Shown here: piece by piece, positions 17,618 through 28,013 of the stretch
Position numbering within the stretch: position 1 is the first letter of the stretch
How the letters are laid out: every line of letters starts with the position of its first letter
DNA from: Variovorax sp037204085
Lineage (GTDB): Bacteria > Pseudomonadota > Gammaproteobacteria > Burkholderiales > Burkholderiaceae_C
Reading direction: 5' to 3'
DNA: 64,000 bases
Assembly (NCBI RefSeq): GCF_037204085.1
Contig: NZ_JBBCBW010000002.1
Coordinates: forward strand, 62,001 to 126,000
The notes under the pieces: model-generated
Seen by the model: only the letters and a program-made list of their open reading frames with translations
What the model was told of the DNA's origin: nothing
Database searches by the model: none
Position numbers and translations under genes: made by a program

Positions 17618-17644
17618 ACTGAGCAGGGAAGGCCCGCAGGGGGC

Positions 17645-18676
17645 TCAGCTCATCGCGAGTTGCTGGAGGCCCTTGGCGCGCGCCACTTCCATCTCGCGCG
17701 GCAGCGTCACGCCGTTCTTCACCGCAAGAATCTCCGCCATCACGCTCACGGCGATTTCCGGCGGCGTCTTGCTGCCGATGTAGATGCCGATGGGGCCGCG
17801 CAGCCGCGCAAGCGATTCGGCCGTCTGGTCGAAGTGCTCGATCATGCGGTCGCGCCGCGCATCGGCATTGCGGCGCGAGCCGATCGCGCCTACGTAGAAA
17901 GCCTCGCTCTGCAGGGCTTCGAGCAGCGCTAGGTCGTCGAGCTTGGGGTCGTGCGTGAGCGCGACCACGCAGCTGCGCCGGTCGGGCCTGAAGGCCAGCA
18001 CCGCATCGTCGGGCATCTCGGTGGTGATTTCCACGCCGGGCAGTGACCACGCGGTGCGGTATTCCGCGCGCGGGTCGCACAGCGTCACGGCAAAGCCGCT
18101 GAACTTGGCCATCGTGGCAAGGTATTCGGCCAACTGTCCCGCGCCGATGAGCAGCATGCGGTATTCGGGGCCGAAGGTGTTGGTGAGCTCCGCGTCGTTC
18201 ACCCTGAGTTCGTCAGGCGCCTTGGCTTCGTTCAGCCGCACGGCACCGTTGGCGAGCGCGACGGTGCGCTGCATGAGCTTGCCCTGCTCGAGCTCGGCCA
18301 CCAAGTCGGCGAGCAAGGCGGCGTCAGGGTCGTATTCGAGCAGCAGTTCCAGCGTGCCGCCGCAGGGCAGGCCAAAGCGATGCGCCTCGTCGGCCGTGAT
18401 GCCGTACTTCACGAGCTTGGGCGGCGCGCCCAGGGGCACCTCTTCGCCCTCGCCATTGTTCGCGTGGGCGTGGCTGTAGCGGGCAATCAGGTCGTCCTCG
18501 ATACAGCCGCCCGAAACCGAGCCCACCACCGCGCCGTCGTCCGCCAGCGCCATGATCGAGCCGACCGGCCGCGGCGACGAGCCCCAGGTGCGCACCACCG
18601 TGGTCAGCAGCGCGCGCTTGCCAGCCTGACGCCAGTCGCGCAGCGTGCGCAGCACCATCACATCGAGATTTTCCAT
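17645..18676 (-). CDS. XdhC/CoxI-family molybdenum hydroxylase maturation factor
   Basis: A 343-residue protein. The N-terminal XdhC_CoxI domain has TTVVRTWGSSPRPVGS, GSVSGGCIEDDL and LPCGGTLELLLE. The C-terminal Rossmann domain has LLIGAGQLAEYLA and VALTHDPKLDDLAL, followed by YVGAIGSRRN. XdhC proteins bind the molybdenum cofactor and insert the terminal sulfido ligand into xanthine-dehydrogenase-family enzymes. It is the last gene of the cox-like operon, 14 bp after coxG, so it very probably matures the CoxSLM-like enzyme encoded upstream. The ATG at 18676 begins the typical N-terminus. Confidence 0.88.
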   Translation of the reverse strand: MENLDVMVLRTLRDWRQAGKRALLTTVVRTWGSSPRPVGSIMALADDGAVVGSVSGGCIEDDLIARYSHAHANNGEGEEVPLGAPPKLVKYGITADEAHRFGLPCGGTLELLLEYDPDAALLADLVAELEQGKLMQRTVALANGAVRLNEAKAPDELRVNDAELTNTFGPEYRMLLIGAGQLAEYLATMAKFSGFAVTLCDPRAEYRTAWSLPGVEITTEMPDDAVLAFRPDRRSCVVALTHDPKLDDLALLEALQSEAFYVGAIGSRRNADARRDRMIEHFDQTAESLARLRGPIGIYIGSKTPPEIAVSVMAEILAVKNGVTLPREMEVARAKGLQQLAMS

Positions 18677-18690
18677 GGCGTCGCCAGTCC

Positions 18691-19299
18691 TCAGCTTTCG
18701 TTCCCCGGCGCGGCGGACGCGTCCTTGTCGTCCTTCTTGCCGAGACCCATTTTCTTCATGAGACCCGACATGACGCCTGCTTTCTCCGCGGGTGCCTCCG
18801 CCGTTTCTTCGGCGGCGGCCGGCGGCGGTCCGTAGCGGCTTTGCATTTCGGCCTCGAAGCGCTTGAAGAAGTCGTCGGCGGTCGACTTGGCGGCGCCGTC
18901 GATCAGGCGTTGCCCGAGTTGGGCGATCTTGCCGCCGACCTGGGCCTGCACGGTGTAGTCGAGCTCGCAGCCGGCCGGCGCCGGCTCGGCCGCGGCGCCG
19001 TCCAGTGGCCTGAGCGTCACGCTGGACGATCCCTTGGCGAACCCCGCGACACCGCCCTGCCCTTCGAAGGTGAGCTTGTAGCCGTCGGGCGCGACGATGT
19101 CCGACAGCATCACCTTGCCGTTGAACTTGGCCGACACCGGGCCGATCTTGACGGCCAGCGCCACGCTGTACTGGTTGTCGCCCGTGAGTTCGAACTTGTC
19201 GCAGCCCGGAATGCACTTCTTGAGCGTCTCCGGGTCGTTCAGCGCTTCCCACGCCTGTTGCTGCGTGATGCCGAGGCGGCGGTTGCCGAGCATTTCCAT
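18691..19299 (-). CDS. coxG: CoxG-family SRPBCC protein
   Basis: A 202-residue protein with the CoxG start MEMLGNRRLGITQQQAWEAL followed by DPETLKKCIPGC. The START-like domain spans about residues 1-150. A charged tail then contains Ala/Glu-rich sequence and LMKKMGLGKKDDKD. CoxG is required in Oligotropha to anchor CO dehydrogenase at the membrane and recruit quinone; homologues accompany many molybdenum hydroxylases. It lies 31 bp after the CoxE-like gene. Confidence 0.87.
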   Translation of the reverse strand: MEMLGNRRLGITQQQAWEALNDPETLKKCIPGCDKFELTGDNQYSVALAVKIGPVSAKFNGKVMLSDIVAPDGYKLTFEGQGGVAGFAKGSSSVTLRPLDGAAAEPAPAGCELDYTVQAQVGGKIAQLGQRLIDGAAKSTADDFFKRFEAEMQSRYGPPPAAAEETAEAPAEKAGVMSGLMKKMGLGKKDDKDASAAPGNES

Positions 19300-19330
19300 G
19301 GTGGGTTTCCTTCTTGTTTCCTGTAGGGGC

Positions 19331-20545
19331 CTAGCGGCCGGATCGCATCAGTGCGGCAATGCTGGCGGCCAACTGTTCGAGGGCACCGAGATTGTGGACT
19401 GCCAGCATCGCATCTGCATGCCGGTGCAGCACGCCGGCCCCACGCGCCAAAGGGGCGTAGCCCTCAAAGCGCAGCAGCGGGTTGAGCCACAGCAGCCGGC
19501 GCGAATGGCGCTTGAGCCAGAGCAGCTCGCTTTCCAGCAGATCGGGCTCTCCGGTGTCGAGCCCGTCGCTGATCACCAGCACCAGCGTGCGGCGGCCCGT
19601 GAGCCGGCGCGCATGCGCGCGGCGCAGCTCGGCGAGCGAACTGCCCAGCCGGGTGCCGCCCGCGAAATCGTCGATGGCGAGGCTGGCCGCGCCCAACATG
19701 GCGTCGGTGTCGGCCAGCCGGAACGCGGGGGTCAAGTCGGTCAGGCCGGTGCCGAACGCGAACACATCGCGCCGCCCGGCGCGGCGGGTGGCTGCATGCA
19801 GAAACGCGAGCAGCAGGCGCGCATAGCGCTCCATCGAGCCGGACACATCGACCAGCACCAGGAGCGGCAACGGCTGCTCGCGGCGGCTGAGTTTCGGCAG
19901 GCGAAGTATTTCGCCGCCCGTGCGCGCCGCCTCGTGCAGCACGCCGGGCCAGTGCATGCGCGCATGCTGCGAGCCCGCATCGTTGGAAGGGCGCAGCCGG
20001 CGCGACGGCAGCGAAGGAATGGGCAAGGAGATATCGCGCGCAAGTCGTTCGACCAGCCGGTATTCCGAAGCGCCGAGCGCGTTGAAGTCTGCATGCTGGA
20101 GCCGCTGCCGGTCGCTCGACGTCATGGCGGCATCGAACTCGACCTCCTTGTCGGGCTTGGCGGCCACGGCGGGCTTGGCCGGGTCACGCGGCGCGGTGAG
20201 GGCTTCGCGCACGCGCGGGCGGCGCTTCGAGGGTTCGGCCTTGCCTTCGGCGCTCGGCAGCATTTGCGCGAGCAGCTTGTTGGCGAGTTCGGGGTCTCGA
20301 AACCACGCATCGAACAGTTCGCGAAACACCATGCGGTCTTGCTCGCGGCTCACCATCACGGCTTCCATTGCCGCGCTCAGGTCGAGCCGGCTTTCCACGC
20401 CGACCAGCGTGGCCGCTTCGGCGGCGAGGGAGATTCGCATGGCATCGGTGCGCACACCGGCGCGGCGCAGCGCGCGGCCAAACGCGGTGATGTTGCCGGC
20501 GAGCTTGCCGCTGCGTACATCGCCGAGTTGCTGGATACCGGTCAT
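19331..20545 (-). CDS. coxE: CoxE-like von Willebrand factor A domain protein
   Basis: A 404-residue protein. The C-terminal half is a VWA domain with the metal-ion-dependent adhesion site DVSGSM and the later TRLGSSLAELR segment. The N-terminal half is a helical domain with an Arg/Lys/Pro-rich linker near residues 130-165. In CO-dehydrogenase biogenesis CoxE works with the MoxR-type ATPase CoxD to build the CuSMoO2 centre. Whether this form II enzyme receives copper is unknown. It is encoded 28 bp after the AAA+ gene, as expected for a MoxR-VWA pair. Confidence 0.88.
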   Translation of the reverse strand: MTGIQQLGDVRSGKLAGNITAFGRALRRAGVRTDAMRISLAAEAATLVGVESRLDLSAAMEAVMVSREQDRMVFRELFDAWFRDPELANKLLAQMLPSAEGKAEPSKRRPRVREALTAPRDPAKPAVAAKPDKEVEFDAAMTSSDRQRLQHADFNALGASEYRLVERLARDISLPIPSLPSRRLRPSNDAGSQHARMHWPGVLHEAARTGGEILRLPKLSRREQPLPLLVLVDVSGSMERYARLLLAFLHAATRRAGRRDVFAFGTGLTDLTPAFRLADTDAMLGAASLAIDDFAGGTRLGSSLAELRRAHARRLTGRRTLVLVISDGLDTGEPDLLESELLWLKRHSRRLLWLNPLLRFEGYAPLARGAGVLHRHADAMLAVHNLGALEQLAASIAALMRSGR

Positions 20546-20573
20546 ACGGGGCGGCCTCGGCCTTCGGACACGC

Positions 20574-21476
<903 letters not shown>

Positions 21477-21536
21477 GGCAAAGCGTAGCGGAAGACGCGA
21501 GATGTCGTCGCGCCTTCCGTTTCTCGCCTGGCTGCT

Positions 21537-22328
21537 TCAGCCCAGCGCCTTGGTCACCGCGCGCTGCGTGAGCACGCTGATCAGGTTGGCGCGGTAGGCC
21601 GCAGAAGCATGCAGGTCGCCGTTGAGCTCGCTCGCATCGATCTTCACGGCTGCGGCGGCCGCGGCGGTAAAGCTCTTGTTGAGCGCATCTTCGAGCCCCG
21701 CATGCCGGAACACGCCGTTGCCCGCGCCGGTAATGGCAACCCGCACCCCGCCGTCGTACTGCGCGAGGAACACGCCGACCAACGGAAAGTTCGATGCCTT
21801 CTGGCGCAGCTTTTCGTACACGGCACGCTTGGGAACGGGGAAACGGATCGCGGTGATCAGCTCGTCTTCTTCGAGTGCCGTGGTGAACAGGCCCAGGAAG
21901 AAATCGTCCGCCGCGATCTCGCGCTTCGTGGTGACGACCGTGGCGCCCGAGCCGAGCACCGCGCTGGGATAGCACGCAGCCGGATCGTTGTTGGCGACCG
22001 AGCCGCCGATGGTCCCCATCGCGCGCACCTGCCGGTCGCCGATGCGCGAGGCCAGGTCCGCCAGCGCCGGGAAGGCGGCTTTCACGTCGGGGTTGTTGGC
22101 CACGTCGAGGTGGCGCGACATGGCACCGATGGTGATTGCGCTGCCGTCTTTCTTGATGCCGGTGAGTTCCTTGACGCCGCCAAGGTCCACCAGCCGCTCG
22201 GGCGCGGAAAGCCTGAGCTTCATGGAAGCAAGCAACGTTTGCCCGCCGGCCAGCGGCTTGGCGCCGGCGGTCACCAGCTTGGCCGCATCGGCCACGGTAG
22301 AGGGCCGTTCGAGTGTGAAGGCGTACAT
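21537..22328 (-). CDS. coxM: CoxM-like FAD-binding subunit of molybdenum hydroxylase
   Basis: A 263-residue flavoprotein of the xanthine dehydrogenase / CO dehydrogenase medium-subunit family. FAD-binding motifs are AGGQTLLASM near residues 32-42 and TIGGSVANNDPAACYPSA near residue 106. The C-terminal CO_deh_flav_C domain ends in LTQRAV. It passes electrons from the iron-sulfur subunit to the acceptor. It follows coxL by 22 bp. Confidence 0.92.
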   Translation of the reverse strand: MYAFTLERPSTVADAAKLVTAGAKPLAGGQTLLASMKLRLSAPERLVDLGGVKELTGIKKDGSAITIGAMSRHLDVANNPDVKAAFPALADLASRIGDRQVRAMGTIGGSVANNDPAACYPSAVLGSGATVVTTKREIAADDFFLGLFTTALEEDELITAIRFPVPKRAVYEKLRQKASNFPLVGVFLAQYDGGVRVAITGAGNGVFRHAGLEDALNKSFTAAAAAAVKIDASELNGDLHASAAYRANLISVLTQRAVTKALG

Positions 22329-22350
22329 GGTGTGATTCCTTCTTCTATGT

Positions 22351-24801
22351 TCAGGGAGCCGGGCGGCCTTGGGTGCTTGCGGAGAGCGCGGGCTCCTGCG
22401 GTTGCGTATCCGCCGCTGCGCTTCCGCTGCCTTTTTGCATCGCCTCCCACACGCGGCTGGCCGAGGCAGGCATGTCGAGGTCCTTGATGCCGAGCGGCGC
22501 CAGCGCGTCGAGCACGGCGTTGATCACGGCCGGCGGCGAGCCGATGGCGCCCGCCTCGCCGCAGCCCTTGGTGCCCAGCGGGTTGTGCGTGCAGGGCGTG
22601 CACACGGTGTCGAGCTTGAACTGCGGAAAGTCGGCGGCCCGGGGCATGGCGTAGTCCATGAAGCTGCCGGTGAGCAGCTGGCCGGTCTCGTTGTCGTACA
22701 CGCAGTTTTCGAGCAGCGCCTGGCCAATGCCCTGCACCAGCCCGCCATGCACCTGGCCCTCGACGATCATCGGGTTGATGATGGTGCCGAAGTCGTCCAC
22801 GGCGGTGAAGCGGTCGACGCGAACCTCGCCGGTCTGCTTGTCCACCTCGACCTCGCAGATGTAGGTGCCGCCCGGGAACGTGAAGTTGGTCGGGTCGTAG
22901 AAGGCGGTTTCGTTCAGCCCGGGCTCGAGCTTGTCGAGCGGGTAGTTGTGCGGCACGTAGGCCGTGAGCGCCACCTGGCCGAACGGAATCTTCTTGTCGG
23001 TGCCCTTGACCGTGAACTCGCCGTTGGCAAACTCGATGTCGGCATCGCTCGCCTCCATCAGGTGCGCGGCAATCTTCTTGGCCTTGGTCTCGATCTTGTC
23101 GAGCGCCTTCATGATGGCCGCGCCACCCACCGAAATGGAGCGCGAGCCATACGTACCCATGCCGAAAGGCACGCGACCGGTGTCGCCGTGCACCACATCG
23201 ACGTTGTCGACCGGAATGCCCAGCCGCGCCGCGACCACCTGCGCAAAGGTGGTTTCGTGGCCCTGCCCGTGGCTGTGCGAGCCGGTGAACACCGTCACGC
23301 TGCCGGTCGGGTGCACGCGGATTTCACCGCATTCGAACAAGCCGGCCCGCGCGCCGAGCGCCCCGGCGATGTTCGAGGGCGCGATGCCGCAGGCCTCGAT
23401 GTAGCTCGAGTAGCCGATGCCGCGCAGCTTGCCCTGGGCTTCGCTCGCCGACTTGCGCTGCGCGTAGCCCTCGACATCGGCCAGCACGCGGGCCTTGTCC
23501 ATGCAGGCGTGGAAGTCGCCCGTGTCGTACTGCAGCGCCACCGGCGTCTGGTACGGAAAGGTGGTGATGAAGTTGCGCTTGCGGATCTCGTCCTGGCCCA
23601 GGTTCATTTGCCAGGCGCAGCGCGACACCAGGCGTTCGAGCAGGTAGGTGGCTTCGGGCCGCCCCGCGCCGCGGTAGGCATCGACCGGCGCGGTGTTGGT
23701 GAACCACGCATCGACCTCGACATAGATCTGCGGCGTGGTGTACTGCCCCGCGAGCAGCGTGGCGTAGAGGATGGTGGGCACCGCGGTCGAAAAGGTCGAC
23801 AGGTAGGCGCCCAGGTTAGCGTCGGTGTGCACCCGCATCGCAAGGAACTTGCCGTCCTTGTCCATCGCCATTTCGGCGTGGCTCACATGGTCGCGGCCAT
23901 GCGCATCGGACAAGAAGCATTCGGAGCGCTCGGCCGTCCACTTGATGTTGCGGTTGAGCTGCTTGGCCGCCCAGGTCAGGCACACGTCTTCGGCGTACAA
24001 GAAGATCTTGGAGCCGAAGCCGCCGCCCACGTCGGGCGCGATCACGCGCACCTTGTGCTCGGGCAGGCCGAGCACAAAGGCCGTCATCAACAGGCGCTCG
24101 ACGTGCGGGTTCTGGTTGGACACATACAGCGTGTAGTCGTCGGTGCCGCGGCTGTAGCTGCCGATGGCCACGCGCGGCTCGATCGGGTTGGGCACCAGCC
24201 GGTTGTTGACCAGGTCGAGCTTGGTCACGTGCGCGGCATTGGCAAACACCGCATCCACCGCGGCCTTGTCGCCCAGCGCCCACTTGTAGCAGCGGTTGTC
24301 GGGCGCCTCGTCGTGCAGCGTGACGCCGCTCGCCGTCTTGGCTGCGTCGGCCACGCTCACCAGCGCGGGCAGCACGTCGTAGTCGACCACCACGGCCTCG
24401 GCCGCGTTCTTGGCCTGCTCGACCGTCTCGGCCACCACCATGGCCACGTGGTCGCCGACGTAGCGCACCTTGTTGATCGCGAGGATCGGGTGCATCGGCT
24501 CCTTCATGGGGGTGCCGTCGGGGTTGTTGATGAGCCAGCCGCAGGGCAGCCCGCCCATCTTTCCTTCGATGTCCTTGCCGGTGAAGATGCCGACCACGCC
24601 GGGCATCTTGAGCGCCTCGGCCGTGTCGACGGACTTAACGACGGCGTGGGCGTGCGGCGAGCGGACGAAGACCGCATGGCTCTGGTTGGCCAGCGTGATG
24701 TCGTCGGTGTAGTTGCCCGCGCCGGTCAGGAAGCGATAGTCTTCCTTGCGCCGCAGCGCCTCGCCGATGTGGGGCAGGTTCGAGAAGTCGGAAGCACCCA
24801 T
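22351..24801 (-). CDS. coxL: Form II CoxL-like molybdopterin-binding large subunit
   Basis: An 816-residue catalytic subunit of the molybdenum hydroxylase family. The active-site loop reads AYRGAGR (residues 375-381). That is the form II signature; true CO dehydrogenases (form I) carry AYxCSFR with the copper-binding Cys, absent here. Other cofactor motifs are APDVGGGFGSK, GSHSHGQGHETTFAQ and the late GTKGCGEAGAIG with the catalytic glutamate. Form II enzymes have poorly defined substrates and most seem not to support CO growth, so another aromatic or N-heterocyclic, aldehyde or similar substrate is likely. Gene order is S-L-M rather than the M-S-L of form I operons. Confidence 0.9.
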   Translation of the reverse strand: MGASDFSNLPHIGEALRRKEDYRFLTGAGNYTDDITLANQSHAVFVRSPHAHAVVKSVDTAEALKMPGVVGIFTGKDIEGKMGGLPCGWLINNPDGTPMKEPMHPILAINKVRYVGDHVAMVVAETVEQAKNAAEAVVVDYDVLPALVSVADAAKTASGVTLHDEAPDNRCYKWALGDKAAVDAVFANAAHVTKLDLVNNRLVPNPIEPRVAIGSYSRGTDDYTLYVSNQNPHVERLLMTAFVLGLPEHKVRVIAPDVGGGFGSKIFLYAEDVCLTWAAKQLNRNIKWTAERSECFLSDAHGRDHVSHAEMAMDKDGKFLAMRVHTDANLGAYLSTFSTAVPTILYATLLAGQYTTPQIYVEVDAWFTNTAPVDAYRGAGRPEATYLLERLVSRCAWQMNLGQDEIRKRNFITTFPYQTPVALQYDTGDFHACMDKARVLADVEGYAQRKSASEAQGKLRGIGYSSYIEACGIAPSNIAGALGARAGLFECGEIRVHPTGSVTVFTGSHSHGQGHETTFAQVVAARLGIPVDNVDVVHGDTGRVPFGMGTYGSRSISVGGAAIMKALDKIETKAKKIAAHLMEASDADIEFANGEFTVKGTDKKIPFGQVALTAYVPHNYPLDKLEPGLNETAFYDPTNFTFPGGTYICEVEVDKQTGEVRVDRFTAVDDFGTIINPMIVEGQVHGGLVQGIGQALLENCVYDNETGQLLTGSFMDYAMPRAADFPQFKLDTVCTPCTHNPLGTKGCGEAGAIGSPPAVINAVLDALAPLGIKDLDMPASASRVWEAMQKGSGSAAADTQPQEPALSASTQGRPAP

Positions 24802-24814
24802 GATGCCGCTCCGT

Positions 24815-25318
<504 letters not shown>

Positions 25319-25499
25319 TTGGCTGTCTCCGTTGAAGGTGATGGCTGGTTCAGCGAATGGCATCTTGGACGCCGGCCCCCTGCACTATCCTAGGCAAAAC
25401 CCTCGCCGCTTGCGCAGTGCGCGCGAAATTCTCAAAATGAAACAACTTGCGGCCAGGCAAGCTCCATAAAAAGACGCCCCATCCGAGCGAATCGACCCG

Positions 25500-26636
25500 A
25501 TGTCCGCCTCCACCGTTCCGTCCATCCCCGAGCGCTCCCTCGCCATTGCGCAAGCCCGCCGGGAGCTGATCCACGGGGAGGCCGCCCGCTCGCGAGGCAC
25601 CGTGCGCATCGAGCCGTGGATCGTCCGCTCGTGGCAGCGCTGCATCGAGGCGGGGCGGCAGCCGCAGCAGCGCGTGAACTTCGACCCCGTGGCCCAGTCG
25701 GCCATTCGAGAGGTGGCCGAGCGCAACCGCGCCCTCCTCGCGGCGGCCCGTCCGGTGATCGAGCGGGTGTCCCGCGCCATTGCCGACACGCGCTATTTCG
25801 CGGTGCTGACCGACGCCAAGGGCATCGTGGTCGACGTGGGCCCGCTGCCCGACGGCACCGACACCTCCACCCGGTATGCCCGCCACATCGCGCGCGTGGG
25901 GGTCGACCTTTCGGAGCGCGCGGTGGGCACCAGCGCCATCAGCACTGCGCTGAGCGAGCAGGAATCGGTGTGGCTGCACCGCGGCGAACATTTCTTCGAG
26001 GACACCAGCATCTACAGCTGCGCCGGAGCGCCGCTCTTCGGTCCACAGGGCGACTGCATCGGCATGCTCGACCTGACCGGCGTCCAGGTGGTGGAACGGC
26101 CCGAGCTGCGGCACCTGGCCGTTCTATCGGCGCGCAGCATCGAGAACACGCTGGTGCTGAACGAGCCTTGCGAGCTGCGCCTGCATCTCTCCTGGCCAGG
26201 CTGCCCCGGCAACGAGGCGACCGAAGGCCTGCTGTGCATCGACGAGAGCGGCAACGTCACTGGCGCCAATGCCGCGGCGCGGCAGATGCTGCACCAGCCC
26301 CTGGCACGCGGCCAGCATGCGCTGCATTGCAACGACCTGTTCGCCCTTCCCCTGAACATGCTTTTCGACGCCGCCCGGCGCGGCGACGCCATGCTCGAAG
26401 TGCCGCTCTGGTCGGGCCTTCGCGTTCAGGTCGAGGCCCGGCGCGGTGGCAGGCGCTCGGCAGGTGCGGCGCCCGAATCCCAACCACGGCTGCGCGACGT
26501 GGAGACCGCATTGATCCGCAAGGCCGTGGCCGATGCCCGCGGCAACGTGGCAGAAGCCGCGCGAACCCTCGGTATCAGCCGCGCCACGGTCTATCGCAAG
26601 TTGTGGCGCGGGCGGCCCGCCGGGTCTGCCGACTGA
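25500..26636 (+). CDS. GAF-PAS-Fis type regulator lacking an AAA+ domain (AcoR-like)
   Basis: A 378-residue protein resembling the two ends of AcoR-type activators. The N-terminal region (SWQRCIEAG, residues about 40-50) leads into a GAF domain (VGTSAISTAL and EHFFEDTSIYSCAGAPLFG, to about residue 215). A PAS-like segment follows (LLCIDESGNVTGANAAARQM). A C-terminal Fis helix-turn-helix closes the protein (GNVAEAARTLGISRATVYRKL). The sigma-54-interacting AAA+ module, with Walker A and GAFTGA, is missing entirely, so it cannot act as a standard sigma-54 activator. It is transcribed divergently from coxS across 181 bp and probably controls the cox-like operon. Confidence 0.85.
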   Translation: MSASTVPSIPERSLAIAQARRELIHGEAARSRGTVRIEPWIVRSWQRCIEAGRQPQQRVNFDPVAQSAIREVAERNRALLAAARPVIERVSRAIADTRYFAVLTDAKGIVVDVGPLPDGTDTSTRYARHIARVGVDLSERAVGTSAISTALSEQESVWLHRGEHFFEDTSIYSCAGAPLFGPQGDCIGMLDLTGVQVVERPELRHLAVLSARSIENTLVLNEPCELRLHLSWPGCPGNEATEGLLCIDESGNVTGANAAARQMLHQPLARGQHALHCNDLFALPLNMLFDAARRGDAMLEVPLWSGLRVQVEARRGGRRSAGAAPESQPRLRDVETALIRKAVADARGNVAEAARTLGISRATVYRKLWRGRPAGSAD

Positions 26637-26646
26637 CCTGCGGCCT

Positions 26647-27024
26647 TCAGGCGCCGACCGGCACCTTGTCGAGGAAGCCGGTCACCGAGCGCAGCTTGCC
26701 GGCGTCAAGGTGGGCAAAATCGGTACCCTGGATCAGGTCTTCAGCCCCGGTGGGGCCAAGCGTCCAGGAAAAGCGCAGGTTGTCGCCGTGCGCCTCGGCA
26801 TTGCCGAACAGGCTGAAGCGAAAGCCGGGGTAGCGCTGGTGCACGGCACCGACCAGCGCGCTGATCTGCTCGCGGCCGCTGGCCTGCGCCATCGGGTCCA
26901 CGTAGCGCGCATCGGCCGTCCAGGCGGCTTCGATCAGCTCGGCCCGGCGTGCGGCATCGGTCTCGTTCCAGACGGCGATGTAGCGCTGGGCAATGGCGGT
27001 GGCGTCGTGTGCGGCGGTGTTCAT
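26647..27024 (-). CDS. SnoaL/NTF2-like fold protein
   Basis: A 125-residue protein of the nuclear-transport-factor-2 / SnoaL superfamily: an N-terminal helix (AQRYIAVWNETDAARRAELIEAAW), then WTADARYVDPM and a beta-rich C-terminal half with FSWTLGP. Members are small cone-shaped domains, either isomerases or ligand-binding proteins. I cannot assign a function. It is convergent with the preceding regulator (10-bp gap) and lies 131 bp downstream of tupA, so it could be a distal member of that transcript. Confidence 0.75.
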   Translation of the reverse strand: MNTAAHDATAIAQRYIAVWNETDAARRAELIEAAWTADARYVDPMAQASGREQISALVGAVHQRYPGFRFSLFGNAEAHGDNLRFSWTLGPTGAEDLIQGTDFAHLDAGKLRSVTGFLDKVPVGA

Positions 27025-27155
27025 GATGACGATTCCTTTCGAAGATCTCGACCCGCAACATCGCGGGGTGAAGGAATGGTCGCGCCGGGCGCTTCCGGCG
27101 TCGATGACCTGGGAGGTCATGGTGCGCACTGCAGCGGCTGCCGCCGCCTCAGGGT

Positions 27156-28013
27156 TCAGTTCGCCAGCGCGTTCGGAAAGAACAGCTGCTCGCCGCCGAT
27201 CTTGTAGGCCGCAATGCTCTGCTGCCCCGCGGGCGAGATCACCCAGTCGACGAACTTCTGTGCGCCCTTGCTGTTGAGCGAAGGAAACTTGGCCGGGCTC
27301 ACGACCATCACGCCGTACTGGTTGAAGAGCCGCTTGTCGCCCTCGACCAGCACCGCAAGATCGGCGCGGTTCTTGAAGCTGAGCCAGGTGCCGCGGTCGG
27401 CCAGCACGTAGCCGCCCGACGACGCCGCGATGTTGAGCGCAGGCCCCATGCCGCAGCCGCATTCCTTGTAGCCCGAGCCCTTGCGGTCGTTGGGCACGGG
27501 CTGGCCCGCTTCGGCCACGCCGGCTTGCGTCCAGAGGCGGCGCTCGGCGGCGTCGGTGCCGCTCTTGTCGCCGCGCGAAACAAATGGTGCGTTGGCCGCG
27601 GCAATCTTCTTCAGCGCGGCGGCAATGTCCTTGCCGCTGGCGCCCGCCGGGTCTGCCTTCGGTCCGACGAGCACGAAGTCGTTGTACATCACCGGATAAC
27701 GCTTGGCGCTGAAGCCCTCGGCCACGAACTTCTCCTCGGCCGCCGTGTCGTGCACGAACAGCACATCGGCATCGCCGCGCTTGGCCATGTCGATGGCCTG
27801 GCCGGTACCCACCGCCACCACCTTGACGTCGATGTCGCTCGCCTTCTTGAAGGCCGGCAGCAGATGGGCGAACAGGCCCGACTGCTCGGTGGACGTGGTC
27901 GAGGCCATGGTGATGGTCTCGGCTTGCACGGCACCCGCGGCAACGAAGAAAACAGTCACTGCCAGCGAGGCCCGGATGCCCGCATTGCCGCGGCGCTTGA
28001 AAAACGGATTCAT
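27156..28013 (-). CDS. tupA: Tungstate ABC transporter substrate-binding protein
   Basis: A 285-residue periplasmic protein with a signal peptide (about residues 1-31, ending AGAVQA). The TupA-type motif TTSTEQSGLFAHLLP follows, and later VSRGDKSGTDAAERRLW. TupA binds tungstate, and to a lesser degree molybdate, with the two Ser/Thr-rich loops. It overlaps tupC by 4 bp and is the third gene of tupBCA, an order that differs from the more common tupABC. A close homologue binding molybdate cannot be excluded. Confidence 0.88.
   Translation of the reverse strand: MNPFFKRRGNAGIRASLAVTVFFVAAGAVQAETITMASTTSTEQSGLFAHLLPAFKKASDIDVKVVAVGTGQAIDMAKRGDADVLFVHDTAAEEKFVAEGFSAKRYPVMYNDFVLVGPKADPAGASGKDIAAALKKIAAANAPFVSRGDKSGTDAAERRLWTQAGVAEAGQPVPNDRKGSGYKECGCGMGPALNIAASSGGYVLADRGTWLSFKNRADLAVLVEGDKRLFNQYGVMVVSPAKFPSLNSKGAQKFVDWVISPAGQQSIAAYKIGGEQLFFPNALAN

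Noticed and set aside
17618..17644. Terminator between mrpG and the xdhC-like gene
   Set aside because: Only a weak TGAGC/GCTCA pairing spaced over 20 bases is present, without a T-tract on either strand.
22351..24801. True (form I) CO dehydrogenase
   Set aside because: The active-site loop is AYRGAGR with no AYxCSFR cysteine, and the gene order is S-L-M, so CO oxidation should not be assumed.
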